Part shown: positions 38,927 to 48,476 of the stretch, piece after piece
Layout of the letters: each line of letters opens with the position of its first letter
How positions within the stretch are numbered: the first letter of the stretch is position 1
Source of the DNA: Microlunatus parietis
GTDB taxonomy: Bacteria > Actinomycetota > Actinomycetes > Propionibacteriales > Propionibacteriaceae
Length of the DNA stretch: 64,000 bases
NCBI RefSeq assembly: GCF_013407955.1
Contig: NZ_JACCBU010000001.1
Span: forward strand, 558,001-622,000
Direction: 5' to 3'
Position numbers and translations under genes: made by a program
The notes under the pieces: generated by a model
What the model was told of the DNA's origin: nothing
What the model saw: only the letters and a program-made list of their open reading frames with translations
The model's database searches: none

Positions 38927-40251
38927 ACCGCCTCCCCGTTCATGTAGCCGGCGGCCTTCTGGGCGAAGGTCCGGAAGTCGGTCTTGGCCCGCATCAACGA
39001 GTCGAGGTTGGTGCTCAGGTTCACCGAGCGTTCGGGATAGTTGACCAGGACCTGTGGCGTGGTGAAGCCGCGGGCGGCGATCTCGGTGAACCAGTGTCCG
39101 TGCTCCGGCACGCCGCCCTCGGTCACCAGGTCGTCCAGGCCTTCGATGGCCGGCACCGCATTGCCGCCGCCGGCCAGCCGGAACCGCTGGCCCTCGGCGT
39201 TGCAGAAGCGGGCCGCGAACTGGTTCGCCTCGACCGGGTTGTTGGTCTTCACGTTGACGCACATCGCCGCGCAGTAGACCGCCGTGGTGGAGATGTCCCG
39301 GCCGGACTCCGACGGCAGCGGAGCGATGTCGTACCTGAAGCTGTCGATCTTGCGCAGGTTCGGCAGGATCCACCGCCCGTACTGGATCGTGGCCAGCTGG
39401 CCGCCGTAGAACAGGGCGTCGACGCCCTGGCCGCGCGGCAGGGTGCCGCCGTAGCTGACGTTCTCGCTGGCCAGCTGGTCCCAGAGCCACTCGAGGACGG
39501 CCAGCGCCTTCGGGTCCTCGTGGAAGATCGCCCGACCTTGATCATCGAGCGTGGCGCCGCCGAACGTGGAGATCCAGCCGAGCAGGTCGAACCAGTTCGC
39601 CTCGAACACCATGCCCCGCTTGCCGGTGCTCTTGATCTTGGTCAGCAGCTCGGTCAGCGCGTTCTGGTCCCACCGGCCGGCCTCCTGCAGTTGGGCCGGG
39701 TTCTCGGTGATGCCCGCCTCGGTGAGCAGGTTCTGGTTGAACCAGAACACCTTCGGGTTGCAGTCGACCGGGATCCCATATAGGCCGCTGCCGTCCGGGC
39801 CGCGGCACCAGTTCATCAGCCCCGGATAGAAGCGACTCAGGTCGATCTCGGCGTCGGCCTGGGCCGCGTACGGTTCGAAGTCGGTCACCAGCTTGGCCTT
39901 GACCAGCTGGCCCATGATGATCTCGTTGACGTAGAACGCGTCCGGCGCGGTGTCGCCGACGATCCGGGTGAGCAGCTTCTGGGTGTAGTCGCCGACGACG
40001 ATCTGGAACAGCGGATCGATGCCCGTCCGCTCTCGGTAGTCGGCGCTGAACTGGCGGAACCGCTCGGCCTCGCCAGGGTTGGCCCAACTGGACCAGGTCA
40101 GCGACTTCGAGCCGGCCGGGGTCGGTCCCCCGGTCTGCGCAGCGCACCCCGCGAGCGCAGAGCCGCCGACGGCTCCGGCGACGCCGGCCGCGCCGAGGGC
40201 CAGCGCGCGCCGCCGCGTGAGGATGGGGTGATCACCAATGACTCCCGGCAT
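38923..40251 (-). CDS. Extracellular sugar-binding lipoprotein (SBP family 1)
   Basis: A 442-residue binding protein. Its signal region has a twin-arginine-like TRRRALALGAAG and a lipobox ending LAGC, so it is a probable lipoprotein. Conserved SBP features include YTQKLLTRIVGDTAPDAFYVNE, YGIPVDCNPKVFWFNQNLL and MVFEANWFDLLGWI. GAGGAGG precedes the ATG. First gene of the importer operon; an AGCTGG-N8-CCAGCT palindrome lies in its upstream region. Confidence 0.9.
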   Translation of the reverse strand: MPGVIGDHPILTRRRALALGAAGVAGAVGGSALAGCAAQTGGPTPAGSKSLTWSSWANPGEAERFRQFSADYRERTGIDPLFQIVVGDYTQKLLTRIVGDTAPDAFYVNEIIMGQLVKAKLVTDFEPYAAQADAEIDLSRFYPGLMNWCRGPDGSGLYGIPVDCNPKVFWFNQNLLTEAGITENPAQLQEAGRWDQNALTELLTKIKSTGKRGMVFEANWFDLLGWISTFGGATLDDQGRAIFHEDPKALAVLEWLWDQLASENVSYGGTLPRGQGVDALFYGGQLATIQYGRWILPNLRKIDSFRYDIAPLPSESGRDISTTAVYCAAMCVNVKTNNPVEANQFAARFCNAEGQRFRLAGGGNAVPAIEGLDDLVTEGGVPEHGHWFTEIAARGFTTPQVLVNYPERSVNLSTNLDSLMRAKTDFRTFAQKAAGYMNGEAV

Positions 40252-40295
40252 GGGGCCTCCTCGCCGAGGCCGGGCCGTGAAAGCCCGGTTCCGCT

Positions 40296-40315
40296 AGCTG
40301 GACGATACGCCAGCT
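40296..40315. promoter_or_regulatory. Palindrome AGCTGG-N8-CCAGCT upstream of sugar ABC operon
   Basis: A 20-bp inverted repeat 45 nt upstream of the binding-protein start. On the minus strand its loop contains TATCGT, which could be the -10. An operator covering the promoter fits a repressed transport operon. The repressor is not in the immediate neighbourhood. Confidence 0.4.
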
Positions 40316-40387
40316 GGCGAATGCGGGGAAGCCTTGATTTCCTGGCGATCCGGGGTTATGGCCGGACGATCATGATCTTCGGTACGG

Positions 40388-42925
40388 TCACGGATAGCGG
40401 ACCAGGTTGAGCTCGGCACTGTTGGCCAGATACCGGTTCCGCGGCAGGATCCGTACCGTGTAACCGATGGCGCCGGCCCGCTCGACCGCGACCGTGCCAC
40501 TGTAGCGGTGCACCTCGTCGGACGGCCCCGGCTCGGCCTGCAACGGCACCGGGCGCAGCTCGCGGAGTTCGTCGTCGCCGTCCAGTCGGCCCGCCACCAG
40601 CTGCACCTCGACGTCGTCCGGTTCAAGATCACCGAGCCGGATCAGCGCGGTCACCTCGATCCGGTCGCCGACCTGAACCGAGTCCTCGGCCCGGCTCGCG
40701 ACATGATCGACGAGCACCCCGGGCCAGCCGGCCCGAACCCGGTCGGCCCAGGCGGCCAGCTGTTCGGCGGCCGCCGAGTCCAGGATCTTCGACGACGCCG
40801 CGGCCGGCGTGTACAGCTCGCTGACGTACTCGCGGACCATCCGGGCCGCCGTCACCTTCGGGCCGAGCCCGGCCACCGCGTCGCGGATCAGCCGGACCCA
40901 GCGGCGCGGCACGCCGTCGGCATCGGCGTCGTAGAACCGCGGCACGATCTCGTTCTCGATCACGTCGTAGAGCGCCGCCGCCTCGACCGCGTCGCGATGA
41001 TCTTGGTCGGCCGCCCCTTCGGCGGACGGGATCTCCCAGCCGAAGTGCGGGTCGTACCACTCGTCCCACCAGCCGTCCCGGATGGACAGGTTGGCGGCAC
41101 CGTTCAGCGCGGCCTTCATCCCCGACGTGCCGCACGCCTCGTACGGGCGCAGCGGGTTGTTCAGCCACACATCACAGCCGGGATACAACGGCTTGGCCAG
41201 CGCGATGTCGTAGTCGGGCAGGAAGACGATCCGGCGCCGGACCCGTTCCGCGTCGGCGAACTGGACCAGCTGCTGGATCAGCCGCTTGCCGCCCTCGTCG
41301 GCGGGATGCGACTTGCCGGCGATCACCAGCTGGATCGGCCGGGTCGGATGGGTGAGTAGCCTGGCCAGCCGCTCCGGGTCGCGCAGCATCAGGGTCAGGC
41401 GTTTGTACGACGGCACCCGGCGGGCGAAGCCGATCGTGATCACGTCGTCGTCCAGCACGGCCCCGGTCCACTCGGCCGGCTGACCGCGATGGGCGGCGCT
41501 GGCCGCCAGCCGCTGCCGGCAGACGTTGATCAACTCGCCACGCAGCCGCCGCTTCAGCGCCCACAGCGCTCCGTCGTCCAAGCCGGCCAACGCGTCCCAG
41601 CGCTCGGCGTCCGGGTCGTCGCCGGCATCCCGGGCACCGTCGAGCAGGCTCACCAGCTCCGGATGCATCCAGGTCCGGTGGTGCACACCGTTGGTGATCG
41701 AACCGATCGGCACCTCGGCCTCGTCGAACTCGCGCCACAGGCCGCGGAACATCCGCCGGGACACCTCGCCGTGCAGCCGGGACACGCCGTTGGCCCGCTG
41801 GGCCAGCCGGAGTCCCATCACGGCCATGTTGAAGGTGCCCGGGTCGCCGCCCCCGTAGTCCTCCGCGCCGAGCGCCAGCACCCGGTCCAGGTCAAGATCA
41901 CCGAAGCCCTCGAACTGGGCGGCGATCAACTCCCGCGGGAACCGGTCGATCCCGGCCGGGACGGGCGTGTGAGTGGTGAAGACGGTCCCGGCCCGGGTCC
42001 GCTCCACGGCCGCGTCGAAGCCGGATCCGTCGGCCAGATACTCCCGGATCCGTTCCAGGCCGAGGAATCCGGCATGACCCTCGTTGGTGTGGAACACCTC
42101 CGGCGCCGGATGGCCGGTGGCCGCGCAGTAGGCCCGGATCGCCCGCACTCCGCCGATGCCGAGCAGCACCTCCTGGGCCAGCCGGTGATCGGCGCCGCCG
42201 CCGTACAGCCGGTCGGTGATCATGCGTTCCGGGCCCTCGTTGTCCTCCAGATCCGAATCCAGCAACAGCAACGGCACCCGGCCGACGTCGGCCAGCCAGA
42301 CCTGGGCGAGCAGCCGATGCCCGGCCAGCGGCACCTCGATCCGGACCGGGCCCTCGTGATCGCGGAGCAGGCTCAGCGGCAGGGCGTTCGGATCCAGCAG
42401 CGGGTACTGCTCCTGCTGCCAGCCGGACGCGTCCAGGGACTGCCGGAAGTAGCCCTGCCGGTAGAGCAGGCCGACGCCGATGATCGGCACGCCCAGATCG
42501 CTCGCGGTCTTGAGATGATCACCAGCCAGGATGCCCAGCCCGCCGGAGTACTGCGGCAGCACCTCGGTGATCCCGAACTCCGGCGAGAAATAGCCGATCG
42601 CGGCGGGCGCGTCGGGCGTGTCGGCGGCGTAGCGCTGATACCAGCGATCACCGGTCAGATAGTCCGCCAGGTCGGCCCGGACCCGATCAAGATCAGCAAC
42701 GAAGGACGGGTCCGCGGCGAGGGCCGCCAGTCGTTCCGGCGCCGCCTCGGCGAGCAGCCGGACCGGGTCGCCACCGGTCCGTCGCCACAGCTCCGGATCG
42801 ATGGTCCGGAACAGTTCGCCGGTGTCGGCATGCCAACTCCAGCGGAGGTTCAGGGCAAGATCACCGAGGGGTTTCAGGACGTCCGGAAGTACGGGACGGA
42901 CGGTGAAGCGTTGGATGGCGCGCAC
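40388..42925 (-). CDS. glgP: Alpha-glucan (glycogen/maltodextrin) phosphorylase
   Basis: Releases glucose-1-phosphate from the non-reducing ends of alpha-1,4 glucans. About 845 residues, the size of the mycobacterial type, which differs from the E. coli type. Landmarks: LRWSWHADT, IGYFSPEFGITEVLPQYSGGLG, NEGHAGFLGLERI, TTHTPVPAGIDRF and the PLP/phosphate region CGTSGMKAALNGAANLSI. GTG 42925 is chosen because the family begins M-(K/R)-A-x-x-RFTVR; a TTG at 42931 is possible. It diverges from glgE, the usual arrangement in actinobacteria (Rv1328-Rv1327c). Confidence 0.95.
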   Translation of the reverse strand: MRAIQRFTVRPVLPDVLKPLGDLALNLRWSWHADTGELFRTIDPELWRRTGGDPVRLLAEAAPERLAALAADPSFVADLDRVRADLADYLTGDRWYQRYAADTPDAPAAIGYFSPEFGITEVLPQYSGGLGILAGDHLKTASDLGVPIIGVGLLYRQGYFRQSLDASGWQQEQYPLLDPNALPLSLLRDHEGPVRIEVPLAGHRLLAQVWLADVGRVPLLLLDSDLEDNEGPERMITDRLYGGGADHRLAQEVLLGIGGVRAIRAYCAATGHPAPEVFHTNEGHAGFLGLERIREYLADGSGFDAAVERTRAGTVFTTHTPVPAGIDRFPRELIAAQFEGFGDLDLDRVLALGAEDYGGGDPGTFNMAVMGLRLAQRANGVSRLHGEVSRRMFRGLWREFDEAEVPIGSITNGVHHRTWMHPELVSLLDGARDAGDDPDAERWDALAGLDDGALWALKRRLRGELINVCRQRLAASAAHRGQPAEWTGAVLDDDVITIGFARRVPSYKRLTLMLRDPERLARLLTHPTRPIQLVIAGKSHPADEGGKRLIQQLVQFADAERVRRRIVFLPDYDIALAKPLYPGCDVWLNNPLRPYEACGTSGMKAALNGAANLSIRDGWWDEWYDPHFGWEIPSAEGAADQDHRDAVEAAALYDVIENEIVPRFYDADADGVPRRWVRLIRDAVAGLGPKVTAARMVREYVSELYTPAAASSKILDSAAAEQLAAWADRVRAGWPGVLVDHVASRAEDSVQVGDRIEVTALIRLGDLEPDDVEVQLVAGRLDGDDELRELRPVPLQAEPGPSDEVHRYSGTVAVERAGAIGYTVRILPRNRYLANSAELNLVRYP

Positions 42926-42932
42926 GGTCAAC

Positions 42933-42963
42933 GGTAACCCTGATCATGTGAACGCGAGGTTAC
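42933..42963. promoter_or_regulatory. GGTAACC...GGTTAC half-sites in the glgP/glgE divergent spacer
   Basis: GGTAACC (42933-42939) and GGTTAC (42958-42963) face each other across 18 nt, in the 85-nt spacer between glgP and glgE. The same half-site, in the opposite arrangement, makes the palindrome at 32804 beside glgX. A shared regulator of glucan genes is possible but not shown. Confidence 0.3.
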
Positions 42964-43010
42964 TGAGACCGCGGTGGAACGGACCCCTCCCGGACCACTA
43001 GGTTGGCTGT

Positions 43011-45146
43011 GTGACACGCGCCCCTCGCTCTCCGATCAGGAAAGAATCGACCCGGAAAGATCCGGCGAAGAAGGATGTTGCCAAGAAGGAACCTCGGCGA
43101 CGGCGATCTTCGGCCAGGGTTGACGAGCCGGCCGGCCCGGCCAGCCCGGGCACCCCGGTACCGGTGCGAGGCAACCCGATCGGCCGGATCCCGATCACCA
43201 ACATCTCCCCGGTGATCGAGGGCGGCGCCTATCCGGCGAAGGCCGTGGTCGGCGAGGAGTTCCCGATCCGGACGACCGTTTTCCGGGAGGGCCACGACGC
43301 GGTCAACGCCACCGCCGTCCTGATCGCGCCGGACGGCACCGAGCATCGCTATGCCATGGCGGAGAGCACCCCGGCCGGCTTCTGCTGGCGGGAGGCGACC
43401 GTCGCACTCGACGTCGAGGGGTGGTGGTCGTTCCGGATCGAGGGCTGGAGCGACCCGTGGGCAACCTGGGTGCACGCCGCGGAGATCAAGATCCCAGCCG
43501 GGATCGACATCAACCTCGTCTGCGCCGAGGGCAAGCAGCTGTACGCCGAGGCGGCGCAGCGTGCCGAAGCGGCCGGTGACGAGACCTCGGCGCTGGTCCT
43601 GCGGCACGGCGCGGTGTCGCTGTCGGCCGGGCAGCAGGCCGAGGACCGGCTCACGATCGCGCTCGCCGCGGACGCCCGGGCCGCGATCGCACAGTACGGC
43701 CCCCGGGAGTTGATCACCGTCTCGCCGGACTACCCGATCTTCTGCGACCGCAAGCGGGCCCTCTTCTCGGCCTGGTACGAATTCTTCCCGCGGTCCCAGG
43801 GCGCGACCTACGACGAGAAGACGAAGCGCTGGACGTCGGGCACGTTCGACTCGTCCCACGAACGGCTCGAAGCGGCCGCCGCGATGGGCTTCGACGTCGT
43901 CTACATGCCGCCGATCCATCCGATCGGCAAGACCTTCCGCAAGGGTCCGAACAACACGCTGAATGCCGGGCCGAACGATCCCGGCTCGGTCTATGCGATC
44001 GGCGGCGTCGAGGGCGGCCACGACACGATTCATCCCGAGCTCGGCGATTTTGCGGCGTTCGACCGATTCGTCGCCAAGGCCAAATCGCTCGGCCTCGAGG
44101 TCGCGCTCGACTTCGCGATCACCTGCTCTCCGGACCATCCCTGGGTGAAGGATCATCCGGAATGGTTCACCGTCCGCGCCGACGGAACGATCGCGTACGC
44201 CGAGAACCCGCCGAAGAAGTACCAGGACATCTACCCGGTCAACTTCGACCGGGACCCGGCCGGCGTCGCCAACGAGTGCCTGCGGATCGTCCGGCTCTGG
44301 ATGTCGCACGGCGTCAGGATCTTCCGGGTCGACAATCCGCACACGAAGCCGGTCAGCTTCTGGGCCTGGCTGCTCGCCGAGGTCCGCCGCACGGACCCGG
44401 ACGTGATCTTCCTGGCCGAGGCGTTCACCAAGCCGCCGATGATGCATCTGCTGGGCAAGGTCGGCTTCCAGCAGTCGTACACCTATTTCACGTGGCGCAA
44501 TCAGAAGTGGGAGCTCGAGGAATATCTCACCGAGCTGAGCCGGGAGACCGCGCCGTTCTTCCGGCCGAACTTCTTCGTCAACACGCCGGACATCCTGCCC
44601 GGCTATCTCCAGCACGGCGGTCGGCCGGCATTCACGATCCGGGCCGTCCTGGCCGCGACGATGTCGCCGTCCTGGGGCGTCTATTCCGGTTATGAACTCT
44701 TCGAGAACGCCGCGGTACGTCCGGGCAGCGAGGAATACCTCGATTCCGAGAAGTACGAGTATCGCCCGCGGGACTGGAAGGCCGCCGAAGCGAGCGGCGA
44801 GCATCTCGGACTGCTGCTGGGCCGGCTGAACCAGATCCGGCGGGAACATCCGGCGCTGCAGCAATTGCGCGACATCGATTTCCACCACGCCTCCCATTCG
44901 GAGGTGATCGCCTACTCGAAGCGGTCCGGCGACGACGTGATCATCGTCGTCTGCAGCCTGGATCCGCACAACGTCGTCGAGTCCGAGATCCGGATCGACA
45001 TGGAGGCGCTCGGCCTGGCCCCGGGAGAGGTCTACCAGGTGCACGACGAGCTGACCGGGCAGACCTGGCGCTGGGGGCAGCGCGCGTTCGTGCGGCTCAC
45101 CCACGACGACCCGGCGCACATCCTGACCGTCTCCCGGCGATCATGA
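43011..45146 (+). CDS. glgE: Alpha-1,4-glucan:maltose-1-phosphate maltosyltransferase
   Basis: Transfers maltose from maltose-1-phosphate to growing alpha-1,4 glucan chains (GH13_3). The product is 711 residues from GTG 43011. It has an N-terminal beta domain (GRIPITNISPVIEGGAYPAKAV), VVYMPPIHPIGKTFRKGPNN, the nucleophile Asp in IFRVDNPHTKPVSFW and the acid Glu in FLAEAFTKPPMMHL. The first 50 or so residues are a Lys/Arg-rich extension (RKDPAKKDVAKKEPRRRR) longer than in relatives I remember. The stop overlaps the maltokinase start, so maltose-1-phosphate supply and use are coupled. Confidence 0.96.
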   Translation: MTRAPRSPIRKESTRKDPAKKDVAKKEPRRRRSSARVDEPAGPASPGTPVPVRGNPIGRIPITNISPVIEGGAYPAKAVVGEEFPIRTTVFREGHDAVNATAVLIAPDGTEHRYAMAESTPAGFCWREATVALDVEGWWSFRIEGWSDPWATWVHAAEIKIPAGIDINLVCAEGKQLYAEAAQRAEAAGDETSALVLRHGAVSLSAGQQAEDRLTIALAADARAAIAQYGPRELITVSPDYPIFCDRKRALFSAWYEFFPRSQGATYDEKTKRWTSGTFDSSHERLEAAAAMGFDVVYMPPIHPIGKTFRKGPNNTLNAGPNDPGSVYAIGGVEGGHDTIHPELGDFAAFDRFVAKAKSLGLEVALDFAITCSPDHPWVKDHPEWFTVRADGTIAYAENPPKKYQDIYPVNFDRDPAGVANECLRIVRLWMSHGVRIFRVDNPHTKPVSFWAWLLAEVRRTDPDVIFLAEAFTKPPMMHLLGKVGFQQSYTYFTWRNQKWELEEYLTELSRETAPFFRPNFFVNTPDILPGYLQHGGRPAFTIRAVLAATMSPSWGVYSGYELFENAAVRPGSEEYLDSEKYEYRPRDWKAAEASGEHLGLLLGRLNQIRREHPALQQLRDIDFHHASHSEVIAYSKRSGDDVIIVVCSLDPHNVVESEIRIDMEALGLAPGEVYQVHDELTGQTWRWGQRAFVRLTHDDPAHILTVSRRS

Positions 45147-46516
45147 GCGATTCCGCTGCCGATCCGGACGCCGATCGGTTGCTCGGCTTCCTGACCGCGT
45201 CCCGCTGGTTCGCCGGCAAGGGTCGTTCGGCCACGCTGCGGTCGGTCACGCCGCTGCCTTGGCTGCGGTCCCCGGGTGACTGGCCGGCGGTCCGGATCGA
45301 GATCGCCGAGATCGGCTATCCCGATGCGCCCGGCGAGTTCTACCAGATTCCGCTCGCCTACCGGCCGGCGGAATCCAGCGACACGGACGCTGCCGTACGG
45401 GTGATCGACGATCAAGATCACGGAGCGCTGTCCGGCACCGACGCCACCGACGATCCGGTCGCTGGCTCGGTGATCATGAGCGCGCTGCTGGCCGGGACCA
45501 CCCTGGATGCTGATCATGGTCGGGTCGTGTGCCGGACCGAAGCCGCGGCGGACCTGTCCGCCGACCTGGCCGCGACCCGGCTGACGGCCGAACAGAGCAA
45601 CACGTCCGTCCGGTACGGGGATCGGGCGCTGCTCAAGATCTTCCGGAGGCTGGAGCTCGGCGACAACCTCGACATCACCGTGCACCGGGCCCTGAACCGG
45701 GCCGAGACGGCCGGCACCGCCCGCCTGTACGGGCAGCTCACCGCCGAATGGGAATCCCGCGGGACACGACTGCGGGCCGACCTGGCGATGCTGACCGAGC
45801 TGTTCCCGCACGCCGAGGACGGCTGGGAGCTGGCGGTCGCCGCGGCCGAGTCCGGCACCGACTTCACCGACCAGGCCCGCCAGTTGGGAGTGGCGCTGGC
45901 CGAGGTGCACCGCGCGCTCGGCTCGGCGTTCCCGGCCGCGACCCGGGCCGGCGACGAGATCGCGGCCGGCATGGTCGACCGGCTGCAGCGGACCCGGGAG
46001 TTCGCCGAGCCGCTGAATGATCATGCCGACGCGCTCCGGGCCCGGTTCGAGCGACTGAACGGGCGGACGCTGGAGACCCAGCGGGTGCACGGCGACTTCC
46101 ACCTCGGCCAGACCCTGCACACCCCGGACGGCTGGAAGATCATCGACTTCGAGGGCGAACCCGCGAAGCCGATGGCGGAACGGCTGCTGCCGGACAGCCC
46201 GTGGCGCGATGTCGCGGGCATGCTGCGCTCGTTCGACTACGCGGTCGCCGACTCGCCCGAGGCCGAGCACAACGGCTGGGCGACGGCGGTGCGCGAGGCG
46301 TTCCTGAGCGGCTACACCGGCGATGATCAACTCGTCGAGGACGACCTGGTGATCATCGACGCCTACGTTGCGGACAAGGCGGTCTACGAGCTCGGCTACG
46401 AGATCCGCAACCGCCCGGACTGGGTCCGCATCCCGCTCTCCGCGATCGCCCGGATCGCCGGCAGCTCCCGTACCCACCAACCCGGCAAGGACAGCGAGGA
46501 CGAAGATCATGGCTGA
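45143..46516 (+). CDS. mak: Maltokinase
   Basis: Phosphorylates maltose with ATP to give maltose-1-phosphate for GlgE. The 457-residue protein has the Mak N-terminal cap (RLLGFLTASRWFAGKGR) and the APH-like core: RYGDRALLKIFRRLELGDN for ATP binding, VHGDFHLGQTL as catalytic loop and IIDFEGEPAKP for metal binding. It overlaps glgE by 4 nt and glgB by 8 nt. In mycobacteria mak is joined to or follows treS; here treS is absent from the window and mak is inside the glgE-glgB operon. Confidence 0.95.
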   Translation: MSDSAADPDADRLLGFLTASRWFAGKGRSATLRSVTPLPWLRSPGDWPAVRIEIAEIGYPDAPGEFYQIPLAYRPAESSDTDAAVRVIDDQDHGALSGTDATDDPVAGSVIMSALLAGTTLDADHGRVVCRTEAAADLSADLAATRLTAEQSNTSVRYGDRALLKIFRRLELGDNLDITVHRALNRAETAGTARLYGQLTAEWESRGTRLRADLAMLTELFPHAEDGWELAVAAAESGTDFTDQARQLGVALAEVHRALGSAFPAATRAGDEIAAGMVDRLQRTREFAEPLNDHADALRARFERLNGRTLETQRVHGDFHLGQTLHTPDGWKIIDFEGEPAKPMAERLLPDSPWRDVAGMLRSFDYAVADSPEAEHNGWATAVREAFLSGYTGDDQLVEDDLVIIDAYVADKAVYELGYEIRNRPDWVRIPLSAIARIAGSSRTHQPGKDSEDEDHG

Positions 46517-48476
46517 CGCGGAGACCCTTGGCCTGACCGGGACAGACCTGAGTGGCTTCCACGGCGGGCACGACACCGAGTGCTGGCGGCGGCTCGGCGC
46601 GATCGAGCTCACGGTCGACGGCCCGGACGGTCCGGTGTCCGGGACCCGGTTCTCGGTCTGGGCCCCGAACGCCCAGCAGGTCCGGCTGGTCGGCGACTTC
46701 AACGGCTGGTCCGGCGACGACACCCCGCTGCGCCGGGTGCCCGACTCCGGGGTCTGGGTCACCTTCCTGCCCGGCGTCGGCACCGGGGCGCTGTACAAGT
46801 TCGAGATCCTCGGCGCCGACGGCGTGTGGCGGCTGAAGGCGGACCCGATGGCCCGGTTCTGCGAGGCCGCGCCGCACACCGCCTCGATCGTCTACTCCAG
46901 CGGCTACGCCTGGAACGACGACGCGTGGCTGGAGCAGCGGCGGGACTACCGGCCGCACGCCGAGCCGATGAGCGTGTACGAGGTCCATCTCGGCTCCTGG
47001 CGCCGCGGGCTGACGTACCTGCAACTGGCCAAGGAACTCGTCGAGTACGTCACCTGGCAGGGCTTCACCCACGTCGAGTTCCTGCCCGTCGCCGAGCATC
47101 CGTACGAGGGTTCCTGGGGCTATCACGTCACCGGCTACTTCGCACCGGTCTCCCGGTTCGGCTCCCCCGACGAGTTCCGTTTTCTCGTTGATCAACTTCA
47201 CCAGGCCGGGATCGGCGTGATCGTGGACTGGGTGCCCGGGCACTTCGCCACCGACGCCTGGGCGCTGCAGCGGTTCGACGGCACGGCGCTCTACGAGCAC
47301 GAGGACCCGCGGCTCGGCTGGCACCCCGACTGGGGCTCCTACATCTTCAACTTCGGGCGCAACGAGGTGCGCAGTTTCCTTGTTTCCAACGCCTATTACT
47401 GGCTGGAGGAGTACCACATCGACGCACTGCGGATCGACGCGGTCGCCTCGATGCTCTACCTCGACTACTCGCGCGGACCGGGCGAATGGGTGCCGAACGT
47501 CCATGGCGGCAACGAGAACCTGGAGGCGATCTCGCTGCTGCAGGAGGTGAACGCGCACGCGTACCGGCGCAAGCCCGGGGTCTTCCTGGTCGCCGAGGAG
47601 TCGACCTCCTGGCCCGGCGTGACGGCACCGGTTGATCATGACGGGCTCGGCTTCGGGTTCAAGTGGAACATGGGCTGGATGAACGACTCGCTGAGCTACT
47701 TCGGCCGCGACCCGATCCACCGCCAGCATCATCATCACGAGTTGACGTTCGCCATGTCGTACGCGTACTCGGAGAACTTCATCCTGCCGATCAGTCACGA
47801 CGAGGTGGTGCACGGCAAGGGCTCGATGTTCGAACGGGCGGCCGGCGACGAGTGGCGCAAGTTCGCCACCCTGCGGGCGTTCTACGCGTTCATGTGGTCC
47901 CATCCCGGCAAGAACCTGCTGTTCATGGGCACCGAGTTCGGGCAGCGGCGCGAGTTCTCCGAGCAGCGCAGCATCGACTGGGACCTGACCCAGCAGTGGG
48001 GCCACCGCGGCGTGCAGTTGTTGATCAAGGACATGAACCGGCTCTACCGGGCTCACCCCGCGCTGTGGAAGCTGGACAACGACCCGGCCGGGTTCCGCTG
48101 GATCAACGCCGACGACGCCGGCTCCAACGTGTTCTCCTTCCTCCGGGTCGACGGCGAGGGCCAGTTGATCGCCAGCGTGATCAACTTCTCCGCCGATCCG
48201 CGGCCGGACTACCGGATCGGCCTGCCCGCCGACGGGATCTGGACCGAGATCCTCAACACGGACTCGACGATCTACGACGGCAGCGGCCTGATCGGCAACC
48301 TGGGCCAGGTGGTCGCCAACGAGGTCGGGCTGAACGGCTTCCCGGCCTCGGCGACGGTTGCGGTGCCGCCGCTCGGCGCGGTGTGGTTCCGGTACGAGCC
48401 GCACGTCGTCGACGACCAGCCGGACCAGGAGAAGGCCGACGCGGCCGCACACGAGGCAGCCCGGCTGGTCTCCTGA
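46509..48476 (+). CDS. glgB: 1,4-alpha-glucan branching enzyme
   Basis: Adds alpha-1,6 branches to the GlgE product. The protein is 655 residues, shorter than E. coli GlgB because only one N-terminal CBM48 (RFSVWAPNAQQVRLVGDFNGW) is present. Active-site motifs: VDWVPGHFATD, nucleophile in LRIDAVASMLYLDYSR, acid Glu in FLVAEESTSWPGV and ISHDEVVHGKGSM. It starts inside the end of mak and its stop overlaps the Nudix gene (TGATG). Confidence 0.96.
   Translation: MADAETLGLTGTDLSGFHGGHDTECWRRLGAIELTVDGPDGPVSGTRFSVWAPNAQQVRLVGDFNGWSGDDTPLRRVPDSGVWVTFLPGVGTGALYKFEILGADGVWRLKADPMARFCEAAPHTASIVYSSGYAWNDDAWLEQRRDYRPHAEPMSVYEVHLGSWRRGLTYLQLAKELVEYVTWQGFTHVEFLPVAEHPYEGSWGYHVTGYFAPVSRFGSPDEFRFLVDQLHQAGIGVIVDWVPGHFATDAWALQRFDGTALYEHEDPRLGWHPDWGSYIFNFGRNEVRSFLVSNAYYWLEEYHIDALRIDAVASMLYLDYSRGPGEWVPNVHGGNENLEAISLLQEVNAHAYRRKPGVFLVAEESTSWPGVTAPVDHDGLGFGFKWNMGWMNDSLSYFGRDPIHRQHHHHELTFAMSYAYSENFILPISHDEVVHGKGSMFERAAGDEWRKFATLRAFYAFMWSHPGKNLLFMGTEFGQRREFSEQRSIDWDLTQQWGHRGVQLLIKDMNRLYRAHPALWKLDNDPAGFRWINADDAGSNVFSFLRVDGEGQLIASVINFSADPRPDYRIGLPADGIWTEILNTDSTIYDGSGLIGNLGQVVANEVGLNGFPASATVAVPPLGAVWFRYEPHVVDDQPDQEKADAAAHEAARLVS

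Noticed and set aside
38923..40251. Assigning maltose as the substrate of the importer near glgP
   Set aside because: Only neighbourhood supports it. Binding-protein residues do not settle the sugar.
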